53,004 nucleotides of DNA from Acidimicrobiales bacterium. Lineage in GTDB: Bacteria > Actinomycetota > Acidimicrobiia > Acidimicrobiales > DATDAH01. Positions 1 to 6,957 of this stretch are shown piece after piece. Both the position numbers and the translations under genes were made by a program. Positions within the stretch are counted from its first letter, which is position 1, and the number at the start of each line of letters is the position of its first letter. The stretch spans positions 1-53,004 of the forward strand of contig JAEUJM010000034.1 in the NCBI GenBank assembly GCA_016794585.1, in the 5' to 3' direction. The notes under the pieces were generated by a model. It was not told the origin of the DNA. It did no database searches and worked only from the letters and a program-made list of their open reading frames with translations.

Positions 1-150
1 GTCCTCGAACGCCGTGAACTCCGACGAATCCGAACCCTCCGACAGCACCTTCGTGATCGCCGCCGTCAACGTGGTCTTGCCATGGTCGATGTGACCCATC
101 GTGCCGATGTTGGCGTGCGGCTTGTTCCGCTCGAACTTGGCCTTGGACAT
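1..150 (-). CDS. tuf: Elongation factor Tu, N-terminal part (cut by window edge)
   Basis: The first 50 codons of EF-Tu, the GTPase that delivers aminoacyl-tRNA to the ribosome. The protein begins [20 protein letters not shown] and continues [13 protein letters not shown], which contains the G1 P-loop (HIDHGKTT form of GxxxxGK[ST]). The ATG is at 150 and is preceded on the minus strand by an AAGGAG Shine-Dalgarno sequence with a 9-nt spacer. tRNA-Met and tRNA-Thr lie just upstream on the same strand, so tuf is probably co-transcribed with them from a promoter near 423-453. The remainder is outside the window. Confidence 0.95.
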   Translation of the reverse strand, partial: MSKAKFERNKPHANIGTMGHIDHGKTTLTAAITKVLSEGSDSSEFTAFED

Positions 151-193
151 CGCGAGTTGCTCCTTGAACCTGTCTGCTGTGGGTGCTGAAGAG

Positions 194-270
194 TGGTGGC
201 GGCGGTCGGACTCGAACCGACGACCCCTCGATTATGAGCCGAGTGCTCTTACCGACTGAGCTACGCCGCC
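194..270 (-). tRNA. tRNA-Met (CAT anticodon)
   Basis: A complete cloverleaf can be folded on the minus strand. The acceptor stem is GGCGGCG/CGCCGCC, the D arm is GCTCAG...GAGC, the anticodon stem CTCGG/TCGAG carries loop CTCATAA (anticodon CAT), and the T arm is GTCGG TTCGAGT CCGAC. The discriminator base is A and the CCA end is encoded at 196-194. Sequence style fits elongator tRNA-Met rather than initiator. It lies 43 nt before the tuf start on the same strand. Confidence 0.93.
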
Positions 271-315
271 CGGGTGGGGCGCTTGCGTGGACCGGGGTCC
301 GGTCCACGTCCTGCG

Positions 316-388
316 AGCCCCCTGCCAGAATCGAACTGGCGACACCAGCCTTACCATGGCTGTGCTCTACCGACTGAGCTAAGGGGGC
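316..388 (-). tRNA. tRNA-Thr (GGT anticodon)
   Basis: Minus-strand cloverleaf with acceptor stem GCCCCCT/AGGGGGC, anticodon stem CAGCC/GGCTG with loop ATGGTAA (anticodon GGT, reads ACC/ACT), and T arm GCCAG TTCGATT CTGGC. Discriminator base T; CCA is not encoded, unlike the neighbouring tRNA-Met. It is first in the likely tRNA-Thr, tRNA-Met, tuf transcription unit. Confidence 0.93.
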
Positions 389-422
389 GTCGCCCCCAGC
401 CGGGGCCGGAGGACAGCGGACC

Positions 423-453
423 AGCCTACCCGCATCGGCCACGCTCCCTCCAA
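423..453 (-). promoter_or_regulatory. Probable promoter of the tRNA-Thr/tRNA-Met/tuf unit
   Basis: On the minus strand a TAGGCT -10-like box (428-423) follows a TTGGAG -35-like box (453-448) with a 19-nt gap. The predicted transcription start is about 25-30 nt before the tRNA-Thr 5' end. A closely similar TTGGAG-N19-TAGGGT arrangement precedes the gene at 17711. Confidence 0.5.
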
Positions 454-479
454 CCCGGTTCGGCGGGGGACCGGGCGGG

Positions 480-615
480 ACGTGCCGGAGCGGAGCGCAG
501 GCGCAACACAAGCGAACCCGATGCCGGAGGCGTGCCGACGAAGGGCGACGTGCCGGAGCGGAGCGCAGGCGCAACACGGGCGAACCCGATGCCGGAGGCG
601 TGCCGACGAAGGAGG
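480..615. repeat. Two tandem copies of a 68-bp repeat
   Basis: Copies at 480-547 and 548-615 are near-identical over about 65 bp; they differ at two bases after GCAACAC and in the last few bases. Each copy contains the similar stretches GTGCCGGAGCGGAGC and ATGCCGGAGGCGTGCC. The repeat sits between the tuf-side promoter and the gene at 619. Both strands are open here, but no plausible protein was identified. Confidence 0.85.
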
Positions 616-618
616 CAC

Positions 619-2016
619 ATGGCAAAGGGTCGTACGGCATGGGCCGTACGACCCAGAATCGGTCCTAACGTCCGGGCGGATCGCTGCCGATGCGGAAGTG
701 TGCACTACGAGCGACTGGTGATCGAGGCCGGCGACAACACCTTCACGCTCGACCTGCATCCCCGCCTGACCGTGGTCGCCGGGGTGGGCCGACTCGAGCG
801 CGAGGGGCTCGTCAGCGAGCTCGTCGGCGCCCTCAGCAGCAGCCGGCCCGGCGTGCACCTCGAGCTCGAGGAGGACTCCGGACGCCATCTGGCGGTGTTC
901 CGCCCGCACGGCGGCCGGCACCGCGTGGTCGACGTCGAGCAGGGACTCGACATCTCGAGTCACTTCGCCACCGCGGACGGCTCCATCGACCTGCTCACCC
1001 GCGCCGGGCTCGACCCCCGGTCGGCCAAGCGCTACCTGCGCATGAACGCGTCGGACCTCACCACGAGCAGCCAGAGCGACCAGCTCATCCGGGACCTCGC
1101 CGCCGTCGACCAGGCCGCGCTCTGGGCCGCGGCCGACCACGTCACCATCTGCGACGACCAGCTCCAGGCCGAGGCGGCGGCGACCGGCTCCACCCCCGAG
1201 GACGCCGCGGTCGTCGAGGAGATCGAGTCCCGCCACGCCGCGTTCCTGCGGGCCCAGGAGGACCACGACCGGGTCCGGCGGCTCTCGTTCTTCACCGCCG
1301 CGTTCGCCACCCTGGGCGCCATCCCCCTCTCCATCCTCGAGGGCCCGGAGACGGCGCTGCCCTTCGTGCTCTTCGCCGCCGTGGCGACCGGGATCTCGAT
1401 GCTCTACTGGCGCCGGATGGAGAACGCCCGGGCCAAGGAGAACGACGTGCTCGAGCAGGCGGGCGCCAGCTCCTACCTCGGCTTCCACCTCCAGCGGGTG
1501 AACGGGCTGCTCGCGACCGACCAGAACCGCCGGCGCCTCATGGAGGCCGCCGAGGCCTACCGCGAGGCGCTCGCGGGCTGGGAGCAGGTCGCCGGCCCGG
1601 TGCAGGTGCAGTTCGCCATCGACCACCACGAGGAGATCATGGCCGCGGCCCGCATGCGGCGAGAGGTGGGCTCGACCGCGTTGGCCGCGCCCGCCATCGA
1701 CAACGACCTCACCTCGGGCATGGCCCACGCGCTCATCGGGCGCCTCGCGCAGCTGCGCTCGGTGGGTCCCCGCCACGAGAGCTTCCCGCTCATCCTCGAC
1801 GACCCGTTCATCGAGCTCGACTCGTCGGTGAAGCCCTCGCTGCTCGAACTGCTCGGACGCGCCGCCGGCCACCAGCAGATCGTGTTCCTCACCGAGGACG
1901 ACGACGTCGCCTCCTGGGCCAAGATCGAGGCGCTCACGGGCGACCTCGCCATCCTCGAGCCCTCGGCCGTCGAGCCGCCGCCGCTGCCCAGTCGGCGCTC
2001 CCGCGCGACCCACTGA
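619..2016 (+). CDS. Membrane-associated SMC/RecF-like ATPase-fold protein with degenerate Walker A
   Basis: The start region (LVIEAGDNTFTLDLHP, then VVAGVGRLEREGL at about residues 50-62) aligns by eye with the first strand and P-loop of RecF/SMC/AAA_23 ATPases, but the GxxGxGKS lysine-serine is replaced. A hydrophobic hairpin at about 222-264 would place the middle of the protein in the membrane, where SMC proteins have a coiled coil. Near the C-terminus, FPLILDDPF (about 389-397) matches an ABC/SMC Walker B, followed by a QQIVFLTEDDD strand like the switch region. The ATG at 619 has AAGGAGG only 3 nt upstream. A GTG at 700 is the main alternative; it would leave the 628-653 palindrome outside the gene. 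The fold call is inference and the function is unknown. Confidence 0.65.
   Translation: MAKGRTAWAVRPRIGPNVRADRCRCGSVHYERLVIEAGDNTFTLDLHPRLTVVAGVGRLEREGLVSELVGALSSSRPGVHLELEEDSGRHLAVFRPHGGRHRVVDVEQGLDISSHFATADGSIDLLTRAGLDPRSAKRYLRMNASDLTTSSQSDQLIRDLAAVDQAALWAAADHVTICDDQLQAEAAATGSTPEDAAVVEEIESRHAAFLRAQEDHDRVRRLSFFTAAFATLGAIPLSILEGPETALPFVLFAAVATGISMLYWRRMENARAKENDVLEQAGASSYLGFHLQRVNGLLATDQNRRRLMEAAEAYREALAGWEQVAGPVQVQFAIDHHEEIMAAARMRREVGSTALAAPAIDNDLTSGMAHALIGRLAQLRSVGPRHESFPLILDDPFIELDSSVKPSLLELLGRAAGHQQIVFLTEDDDVASWAKIEALTGDLAILEPSAVEPPPLPSRRSRATH
628..653. promoter_or_regulatory. Perfect 10-bp inverted repeat near the gene start
   Basis: Arms GGTCGTACGG (628-637) and CCGTACGACC (644-653) flank a 6-nt centre. 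The element overlaps the first codons if translation starts at 619, or lies about 50 nt upstream if it starts at the GTG at 700. It could be a dimeric operator or a hairpin in the 5' leader. No T-run follows, so a terminator is unlikely. Confidence 0.5.
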
Positions 2017-2067
2017 CCGGGACGCAGGGTCGCCACCCCGCAGGTGCCCACCGCCGGCGCGCCCCGG

Positions 2068-2073
2068 TAGCGT
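2068..2073 (+). promoter_or_regulatory. -10 box for leaderless GNAT gene
   Basis: TAGCGT lies 7 nt before the GTG at 2081, so transcription probably starts at or next to the start codon. No Shine-Dalgarno sequence is visible. Confidence 0.45.
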
Positions 2074-2080
2074 CGCCGCC

Positions 2081-2587
2081 GTGAGCTTCGTGGTGCGGTC
2101 GGCGACGGTGGCGGATGCCGAGGCCATTCGCGCCATCTACAACGTCGAGGTCACCACCTCGACGGTCACCTTCGACCTGGTCCCGCGCACCCTCGAGGAG
2201 CAGCAGGCGTGGCTGGTGGACCGCAACGGCGCCCACGCCGTGCTGGTGGCGGAGGGCGACGACGGCCACGTGTGGGGCTTCGCGTCGCTCTCGCCGTTCC
2301 GCGAACGGCCGGCCTACAGCACCACGGTCGAGGACTCGGTGTACGTGCACCGCGACCACCAAGGGGCGGGCGTGGGCAAGGCCCTGCTGGCCGCGCTCGT
2401 CGACACGGCCACCAACCACGGCTTCCACACCGTGATCGCCCGCATCGTCGGGGGCCATGACGCGTCCATCGCCCTGCACGGCGCGGTCGGCTTCGAGCAC
2501 GTCGGCGTCGAGCGCGAGGTCGGCCGTAAGCACCGCAAGTGGCTCGACGTCGTCATCATGCAGCGCATGCTCGACACCGGCCCGTAG
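2081..2587 (+). CDS. GNAT family N-acetyltransferase (phosphinothricin acetyltransferase-like)
   Basis: A 168-residue protein covering the full GNAT fold. It starts VRSATVADAEAIRAIYN, typical of the PAT/YncA branch, and has the acetyl-CoA-binding loop HQGAGVGKALL (about residues 91-101; R/Q-x-x-G-x-G/A class). The FEHVGVEREVGRKHRKW segment near the C-terminus also matches this branch, whose members acetylate amino groups of small molecules such as phosphinothricin or methionine sulfone/sulfoximine. The actual substrate cannot be read from the sequence. The gene is monocistronic, with its own -10 box at 2068 and the convergent Fur-family gene ending 50 nt downstream. Confidence 0.88.
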   Translation: MSFVVRSATVADAEAIRAIYNVEVTTSTVTFDLVPRTLEEQQAWLVDRNGAHAVLVAEGDDGHVWGFASLSPFRERPAYSTTVEDSVYVHRDHQGAGVGKALLAALVDTATNHGFHTVIARIVGGHDASIALHGAVGFEHVGVEREVGRKHRKWLDVVIMQRMLDTGP

Positions 2588-2636
2588 GGCAACGCTGCGC
2601 CGCTCGGGCCGCGCAGCCCGAGCGATCGCGAGCGGC

Positions 2637-3065
2637 TCAAACGCAGTCGCGGCAGCGCCCCACGAGGTCGAGGCGGTGGTGCTCGGCCCGGAAGCCCGTA
2701 GCCCCGGCCACGCCCTCGAAAGCGGCCTCGAGGGTGGCCTCCACCTCGGCCGACACGGTGAAGTCGGCCACGGTGCCGCACGACGAGCAGATCAGGTGGT
2801 GGTGGTGGCCGGCGAGGTCCTCCGCCAGCTCGTAGCGGGCGAAGTCGTCCGAGCTGTGCACCCGGTGCACGACGCCGGTCTCCTCGAGCACGGCGAGGTT
2901 GCGGTACAGCGAGCTCTGGGCGAGCCCCGACCGGTGCCCGAGGATCTCGGGGATGGTGAGGGGGCGGTCGCTCTCGTCGAGCACCTCGACCACGGCGCGC
3001 CGGTTGGCGGTGTAGCGCTGGTCGCTGCCGGCGAGTCGGTCCGCAACGGTGCTGTGCAGGTCCAC
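2637..3065 (-). CDS. Fur-family metal-responsive repressor, probably Zur
   Basis: A 142-residue Fur-type protein with an N-terminal winged helix (RYTANRRAVVEVLDE to SSLYRNLAVLEETGVVHRV) and a C-terminal metal/dimer domain with the HHHH cluster followed by CSSC, and a terminal CRDC. The two CxxC pairs are the structural zinc site of the family. GTG at 3065 is chosen because a TACCCT -10 box lies 6 nt upstream; a longer reading to 3125 would run through that promoter. It is directly upstream of, and in line with, neither znuA nor znuB but lies downstream of the zinc ATPase gene on the same strand, so zinc sensing is inferred from context. Fur (iron) or Mur (manganese) specificity is not excluded. 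Confidence 0.85.
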   Translation of the reverse strand: MDLHSTVADRLAGSDQRYTANRRAVVEVLDESDRPLTIPEILGHRSGLAQSSLYRNLAVLEETGVVHRVHSSDDFARYELAEDLAGHHHHLICSSCGTVADFTVSAEVEATLEAAFEGVAGATGFRAEHHRLDLVGRCRDCV

Positions 3066-3071
3066 GGCCCG

Positions 3072-3077
3072 AGGGTA
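3072..3077 (-). promoter_or_regulatory. -10 box for the Fur/Zur gene
   Basis: TACCCT on the minus strand is 6 nt before the GTG at 3065. Immediately upstream (about 3091-3105) are two GAATC elements flanking AGTGA, a possible autoregulatory site. The sequence TGAGAA there also occurs in the znu intergenic region. Confidence 0.4.
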
Positions 3078-3134
3078 CCTCGTGAAGTGGGAATCAGTGA
3101 GAATCGGAGTCCGGCGGTGGGGCACCGCGGGACG

Positions 3135-4001
3135 TCACCCTGGAGGGGGTCGACGCTGCTCGTCGGCTCGGTGCTCGTGGCGGCCGTGATCGACCTCGTC
3201 GGCGGGGTCGGCCTCGTGATGGTGGTGGGCGCCGTCGTCCACCATGATCGAGCCGTCGGCCAGACGCAGCACCGCGCCCCGGTAGGCGGCGGCCAGGTGC
3301 TCCGCGGTGAGGACCTCCTCGGGCGTGCCGGCCGCCACCAGGCGACCGGCCAGCAGCACCAGGTGGTCGGCGGTGGCCGCCTCCCCCAGGTCGTGGGTGC
3401 TCGTCACCACCGTGACGCCCCGGTCGCGTTCTTGCGCGACGACGTCCAGGATGGCCTTCTGCGACGCCAGGTCGAGGCCGGCGAGGGGCTCGTCGAGGAG
3501 CAGCACCGACGCGTGTTGCACCAGTCCCTGCGCCACGAAGACCCGCTGGCGCTGCCCGCCGGAGAGCTCGTTGAGGTGGCGCTTGGCCAGCGGCAGCAGG
3601 TCGAGGCGGTCGAGGGCCTCGTCGACGAGACGACGGTCGTCCGCAGAGAAGCGGCGCAGGGGGCCGAGATGGGCGTAGCGGCCCATCGCCACCGCTTCCC
3701 GGGCCGTCACCGGGAGGTGGGCACCGGTTGTGGTCGCCTGCAGCACGTAGGCGATGTCGGCCCGGACCGCCTCGGGCCGCTCGCCCAGCACCTTCACCGA
3801 CCCACGATCGGGCCGGTGCAGGCCCGCCAGCGCGTTGAGCAGGGTGGACTTCCCTGAGCCGTTGGGGCCGATCAGGCTGGTCGCCTGACCGGCGTGCAGC
3901 GACAGGTTCACGCCCTCGAGCGCGACGCGTCCGCCGTAGCGGACGACGAGGTCCTCGACGTTGACGGTCTGGGCGGGTGTGTTGCGCGGGGGCGTGGTCA
4001 T
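3135..4001 (-). CDS. znuC: Zinc/manganese-type ABC transporter ATP-binding protein
   Basis: A 288-residue ATPase that would power the importer with the products at 4054 and 5135. Walker A is GPNGSGKS (45-52), the signature is LSGGQ (146-150), Walker B is LLLDEP (167-172), and the switch histidine is in STHD. The C-terminal 30-odd residues are rich in His, Asp and Arg (AHHHHEADPADEVDHGRHEH), a likely metal-binding tail that not all ZnuC proteins have. The gene is divergent from the substrate-binding protein gene, with only 52 nt between start codons, and about 70 nt upstream of the Fur-family gene on the same strand. Zinc is the likeliest ion, but manganese is possible. Confidence 0.88.
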   Translation of the reverse strand: MTTPPRNTPAQTVNVEDLVVRYGGRVALEGVNLSLHAGQATSLIGPNGSGKSTLLNALAGLHRPDRGSVKVLGERPEAVRADIAYVLQATTTGAHLPVTAREAVAMGRYAHLGPLRRFSADDRRLVDEALDRLDLLPLAKRHLNELSGGQRQRVFVAQGLVQHASVLLLDEPLAGLDLASQKAILDVVAQERDRGVTVVTSTHDLGEAATADHLVLLAGRLVAAGTPEEVLTAEHLAAAYRGAVLRLADGSIMVDDGAHHHHEADPADEVDHGRHEHRADEQRRPPPG

Positions 4002-4016
4002 CCGTAGGGTGCTCTA

Positions 4017-4035
4017 TGTAAGAGTAGTTCTCATT
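4017..4035. promoter_or_regulatory. Candidate Zur/Fur operator between znuC and znuA
   Basis: An AT-rich imperfect palindrome, TGTAAGAGTAGTTCTCATT, occupies the 52-nt gap between the divergent znuC and znuA starts. The arms are AAGAG and CTCAT around TAGTT. It would cover promoters for both directions. Assignment to Zur is inference from the neighbouring regulator gene. Confidence 0.4.
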
Positions 4036-4053
4036 CTAGTGGGGAAGATCCGC

Positions 4054-5121
4054 ATGCTCCGCCGCCACCTTCGCACCTCCGCCCTCATCGCCGCCGCGTC
4101 CGCGCTCGCACTGGTCGCTGCGGCTTGCGGCTCCGACACGTCCGAGGACGCGTCCAGCGACTCGCCCACCGTCGTCGTCACCACGAGCATCCTCGGCGAC
4201 GTGGTCGCCAACGTGGTCGGCGACGAGGCCACCGTCGAGGTGCTGATGCCGGCCGGCGTCGATCCCCACGAGTTCGAGCTGTCCGCGGCCGAGGCCGCGC
4301 AGCTCCAGGACGCCGACGTCATCGTGGCCAACGGGCTCGGGTTCGAAGCGGGCATGACCGACGCCCTCGACGCCGCAGAGGAGGCCGGCGTCCCGGTCAT
4401 CGAGGTCGCTCCCGGCCTCGACCCGCTGCCCCTCGCCGAGGGCGCCCACGACCACGCGCACGAGGAGGAGGGCGCGCACGACGAGGAAGCCGCCCACAGC
4501 GAAGAGGAAGCCGCCCACAGCGAAGAAGAGGCCGCCCACGACGAGGAAGCCGCCCACAGCGAAGAAGAGGGCGAGGCCCTCGACCCCCACGTGTTCACCG
4601 ATCCCGCTCGCATGGCCGACGGGGTCGAGCAGCTCGCCACGTCGCTCGGCGAGGAGGTCCCCGCCCTCGCCGGCGACGTGGTGGCCGAGCAGGCCGCCAC
4701 CTACGCCGACGAGGTGCGCGCCGCCGACCAGGCCATCGAAGAGGAGCTGAGCGCCATCCCCGCCGACCAGCGCGTGCTCGTGACCAACCACGAGGTCTTC
4801 GCCTACTTCGCCGACCGGTACGATTTCGAGGTGATCGGCACCGTCATCCCGGGTGGGACCACGCTCGCCGAGACCAGCTCGCAAGAGCTCACCGACCTGG
4901 CCGCGGTCATCGAGGAGAACGAGGTGCCCGCGATCTTCGCCGACGCCTCCTCCCCCACCGAGCTCGCCGATGCGCTGGCCGAGGAGGGCGGCCTCGACGT
5001 CGAGGTGGTCGCGCTGTACAGCGAGTCGCTCGGCGAGCCCGGCTCGGACGCCGAGACCTACCTGGACATGATCACGAGCAACAGCGCGGCCATCACCGCC
5101 GCGCTGTCCGGGACGTCGTGA
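4054..5121 (+). CDS. znuA: Zinc ABC transporter substrate-binding lipoprotein with His/Glu-rich loop
   Basis: A 355-residue cluster A-I metal-binding protein. The signal peptide ends in a lipobox LVAAAC, so Cys25 would be lipidated and the protein tethered outside the membrane. Metal-ligand positions of the family are visible: PHEFE (His72), DPHVF (His179), TNHEVF and FADASSP. Residues 131-170 are an acidic His-rich loop made of AAHSEEE/AAHDEE repeats, characteristic of zinc-binding ZnuA proteins and thought to collect or sense zinc. The ATG at 4054 follows GGGGAAG (4041-4047). The permease gene starts 13 nt after the stop. Confidence 0.92.
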   Translation: MLRRHLRTSALIAAASALALVAAACGSDTSEDASSDSPTVVVTTSILGDVVANVVGDEATVEVLMPAGVDPHEFELSAAEAAQLQDADVIVANGLGFEAGMTDALDAAEEAGVPVIEVAPGLDPLPLAEGAHDHAHEEEGAHDEEAAHSEEEAAHSEEEAAHDEEAAHSEEEGEALDPHVFTDPARMADGVEQLATSLGEEVPALAGDVVAEQAATYADEVRAADQAIEEELSAIPADQRVLVTNHEVFAYFADRYDFEVIGTVIPGGTTLAETSSQELTDLAAVIEENEVPAIFADASSPTELADALAEEGGLDVEVVALYSESLGEPGSDAETYLDMITSNSAAITAALSGTS

Positions 5122-5134
5122 TGGCGGGGTCGCC

Positions 5135-5977
5135 GTGATCGCCTGGTTCGTCGACCCCTTCCAGTACGAATTCATGCAGCGGTCCCTGCTCGGCGGGGCG
5201 CTGGCCGCCACCATCTGCGCCGTGGTCGGCACCTGGGTGGTGCTGCGGGGGCTGGCCTTCATGGGCGACGCCCTCGCCCATGGTGTGCTGCCCGGCATCG
5301 CCCTCGCGTTCCTCTGGGGCCTCGACCTCACCGTCGGGGCACTGGTGAGCGCGGCGGTGATGGTCGCCGGCATCAACCTGGTGAACCGGCGGGGCAACCT
5401 CCGCGAGGACACCGGGATCGGCCTGCTCTTCGTCGGGATGTTGGCGCTCGGCGTGATCATCATCTCGCGCGCCAGCACGTTCACCACCGACCTCACCGGC
5501 TTCCTGTTCGGCAACGTGCTCGGCGTGACATCAGCCGATCTGCGCACCCAGGCCGTCGCCGCTGTGCTCACCATCGCCGCCTGCACCCTCCTCTACCGGC
5601 CCTTCCTGGCCCTCGCCTTCAACCAGGACAAGGCCGCGCTGCTCGGCCTGCGGCCACGCCTGGCCAACGTGGTGCTGCTCGGCCTCATCGCCATCGCGGT
5701 GGTGTCGTCGTTCCGGGCGGTGGGCACCCTCCTCGTCTTCGGGTTGCTGATCGCCCCGCCCGCCACGGCCTCGCTGCTCGTGCGCCGCGTCCCGACGATG
5801 ATGATCACGGCGGCGGCCATCGGCGTGGCCAGCGTCGCGCTCGGCCTGGTCCTCAGCTTCCACTACGACACCGCCGCCGGCGCCACCATGGCGGGCACGG
5901 CGGTCCTGGTGTTCTTCCTCGTGCTCGCCGGCACCGAGCTCGCTCGGACGCTCCGTCGCCCCACCGCCGTCGCGTGA
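5135..5977 (+). CDS. znuB: Zinc/manganese ABC transporter permease
   Basis: A 280-residue integral membrane protein of the ABC-3 family, with about eight hydrophobic segments. The family motif GDALAHGVLPGIALA is present near residues 43-57, and the later RAVGTLLVFGLLIAPPATA segment is the usual coupling region. It would form the channel with the ATPase at 3135. GTG start. Its TGA overlaps the GTG of the next permease by 4 nt, so uptake and the next module are translationally coupled. Confidence 0.92.
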   Translation: MIAWFVDPFQYEFMQRSLLGGALAATICAVVGTWVVLRGLAFMGDALAHGVLPGIALAFLWGLDLTVGALVSAAVMVAGINLVNRRGNLREDTGIGLLFVGMLALGVIIISRASTFTTDLTGFLFGNVLGVTSADLRTQAVAAVLTIAACTLLYRPFLALAFNQDKAALLGLRPRLANVVLLGLIAIAVVSSFRAVGTLLVFGLLIAPPATASLLVRRVPTMMITAAAIGVASVALGLVLSFHYDTAAGATMAGTAVLVFFLVLAGTELARTLRRPTAVA

Positions 5978-6957
5978 GCCGGCGGTCGCCCACCCGTACC
6001 CGATCGCGGGTCATCGGCACCGCCGAGGTGCTGGGTGGGGCCCTCGTCCTTCTGGCGCTGCTGCAACGGCCGCTGGCGCCCTTGTTCGACAACCCGCGCT
6101 TCCAGACCTGGTCGACCATCTTCGTGTCGATCACCGTCCAGGCCCTTCCCTTCCTGGTCCTCGGCGTGCTCATCAGCGCGGCGATCGCGGCCTGGGTGTC
6201 CCCTGCCGCACTGCGCCGCGCCCTGCCCCGCCAGCAGGTCCTGGCCGTGCCGGTCGCCGGGCTGGCCGGGGCCGCGCTCCCCGGCTGCGAGTGCGGGTCG
6301 GTCCCGGTGGCCGGACGCCTGGTCGCCCGCGACGTCCCGCCGGCGGCGGCGGTCACCTTCCTGCTCGCCGCGCCGGCCATCAACCCGGTCGTCATCATCT
6401 CGACGCTGGTGGCGTTCCCCGGCGCGCCCGAGATGGCGCTGGCCCGGTTCGTGGCGTCGCTGCTCGCCGCCGTGGTCGTCGGATGGATCTGGATCCGCCA
6501 GGGCAACGACGACTGGACCGAGAAGGCCCGCCGCACCGTCGGCCACGACGACGACCCACCCCTCGAGCGCTTCCGGGCCACCGCGGTGCACGACCTCCTC
6601 CACGCCGGCGGCTACCTGGTGGTGGGCGCCTTCGTGGCGGCCACCCTGCAGGTCACCGTCGGCCGTTCGGCCCTCGACACCATCGCCGACCACGGCCTCC
6701 TGGCGGTGCTGTCCCTGGCCCTCCTCGCCGTCGTGCTGTGCATGTGCTCCGAGGCCGATGCCTTCGTGGCCGCCAGCCTCAACGAGTTCTCCCTGACGGC
6801 CCGCCTCGCCTTCCTCGTGGTGGGGCCGATGGTCGACCTGAAGCTGATCGCCCTCCAGGTCGGCTTCTTCGGGCGACCTTTCGCCGTCCGCTTCGCCCCC
6901 CTCACCTTCACGGTGGCGGTCCTGGCGTCGATCCTCGTGGGCGAGGTGCTGCTGTGA
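5974..6957 (+). CDS. Permease of the ArsP_1/YraQ family, copy 1
   Basis: A 327-residue polytopic protein. It has the family hallmarks LPGCECGSVPVAGRL (about 102-116), APAINPVV (about 134-141) and CMCSEADAFVA (about 254-264), plus the twofold pattern of hydrophobic segments. Members of this family are proposed metal or metalloid efflux permeases; the cysteines in the first and third motifs could be ligands. The gene is coupled to the zinc uptake gene by a GTGA overlap and to the TIGR03943-type partner by another. It is clearly related to the protein at 7816 (both share QTWSTIFVS/NWSTIFVS, PGCEC, APAINP and SEADAFVA). The substrate is unknown. Confidence 0.85.
   Translation: MSRRSPTRTRSRVIGTAEVLGGALVLLALLQRPLAPLFDNPRFQTWSTIFVSITVQALPFLVLGVLISAAIAAWVSPAALRRALPRQQVLAVPVAGLAGAALPGCECGSVPVAGRLVARDVPPAAAVTFLLAAPAINPVVIISTLVAFPGAPEMALARFVASLLAAVVVGWIWIRQGNDDWTEKARRTVGHDDDPPLERFRATAVHDLLHAGGYLVVGAFVAATLQVTVGRSALDTIADHGLLAVLSLALLAVVLCMCSEADAFVAASLNEFSLTARLAFLVVGPMVDLKLIALQVGFFGRPFAVRFAPLTFTVAVLASILVGEVLL

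Noticed and set aside
379..2136. Long minus-strand reading frame opposite the SMC-like gene
   Set aside because: It is Arg/Gly/His-rich without any motif and mirrors the codon pattern of the plus-strand gene; an antisense shadow typical of GC-rich DNA.
4017..4060. Riboswitch in the znuA leader
   Set aside because: The gap is too short (52 nt between start codons) and the symmetric AT-rich site is better explained as a DNA operator.
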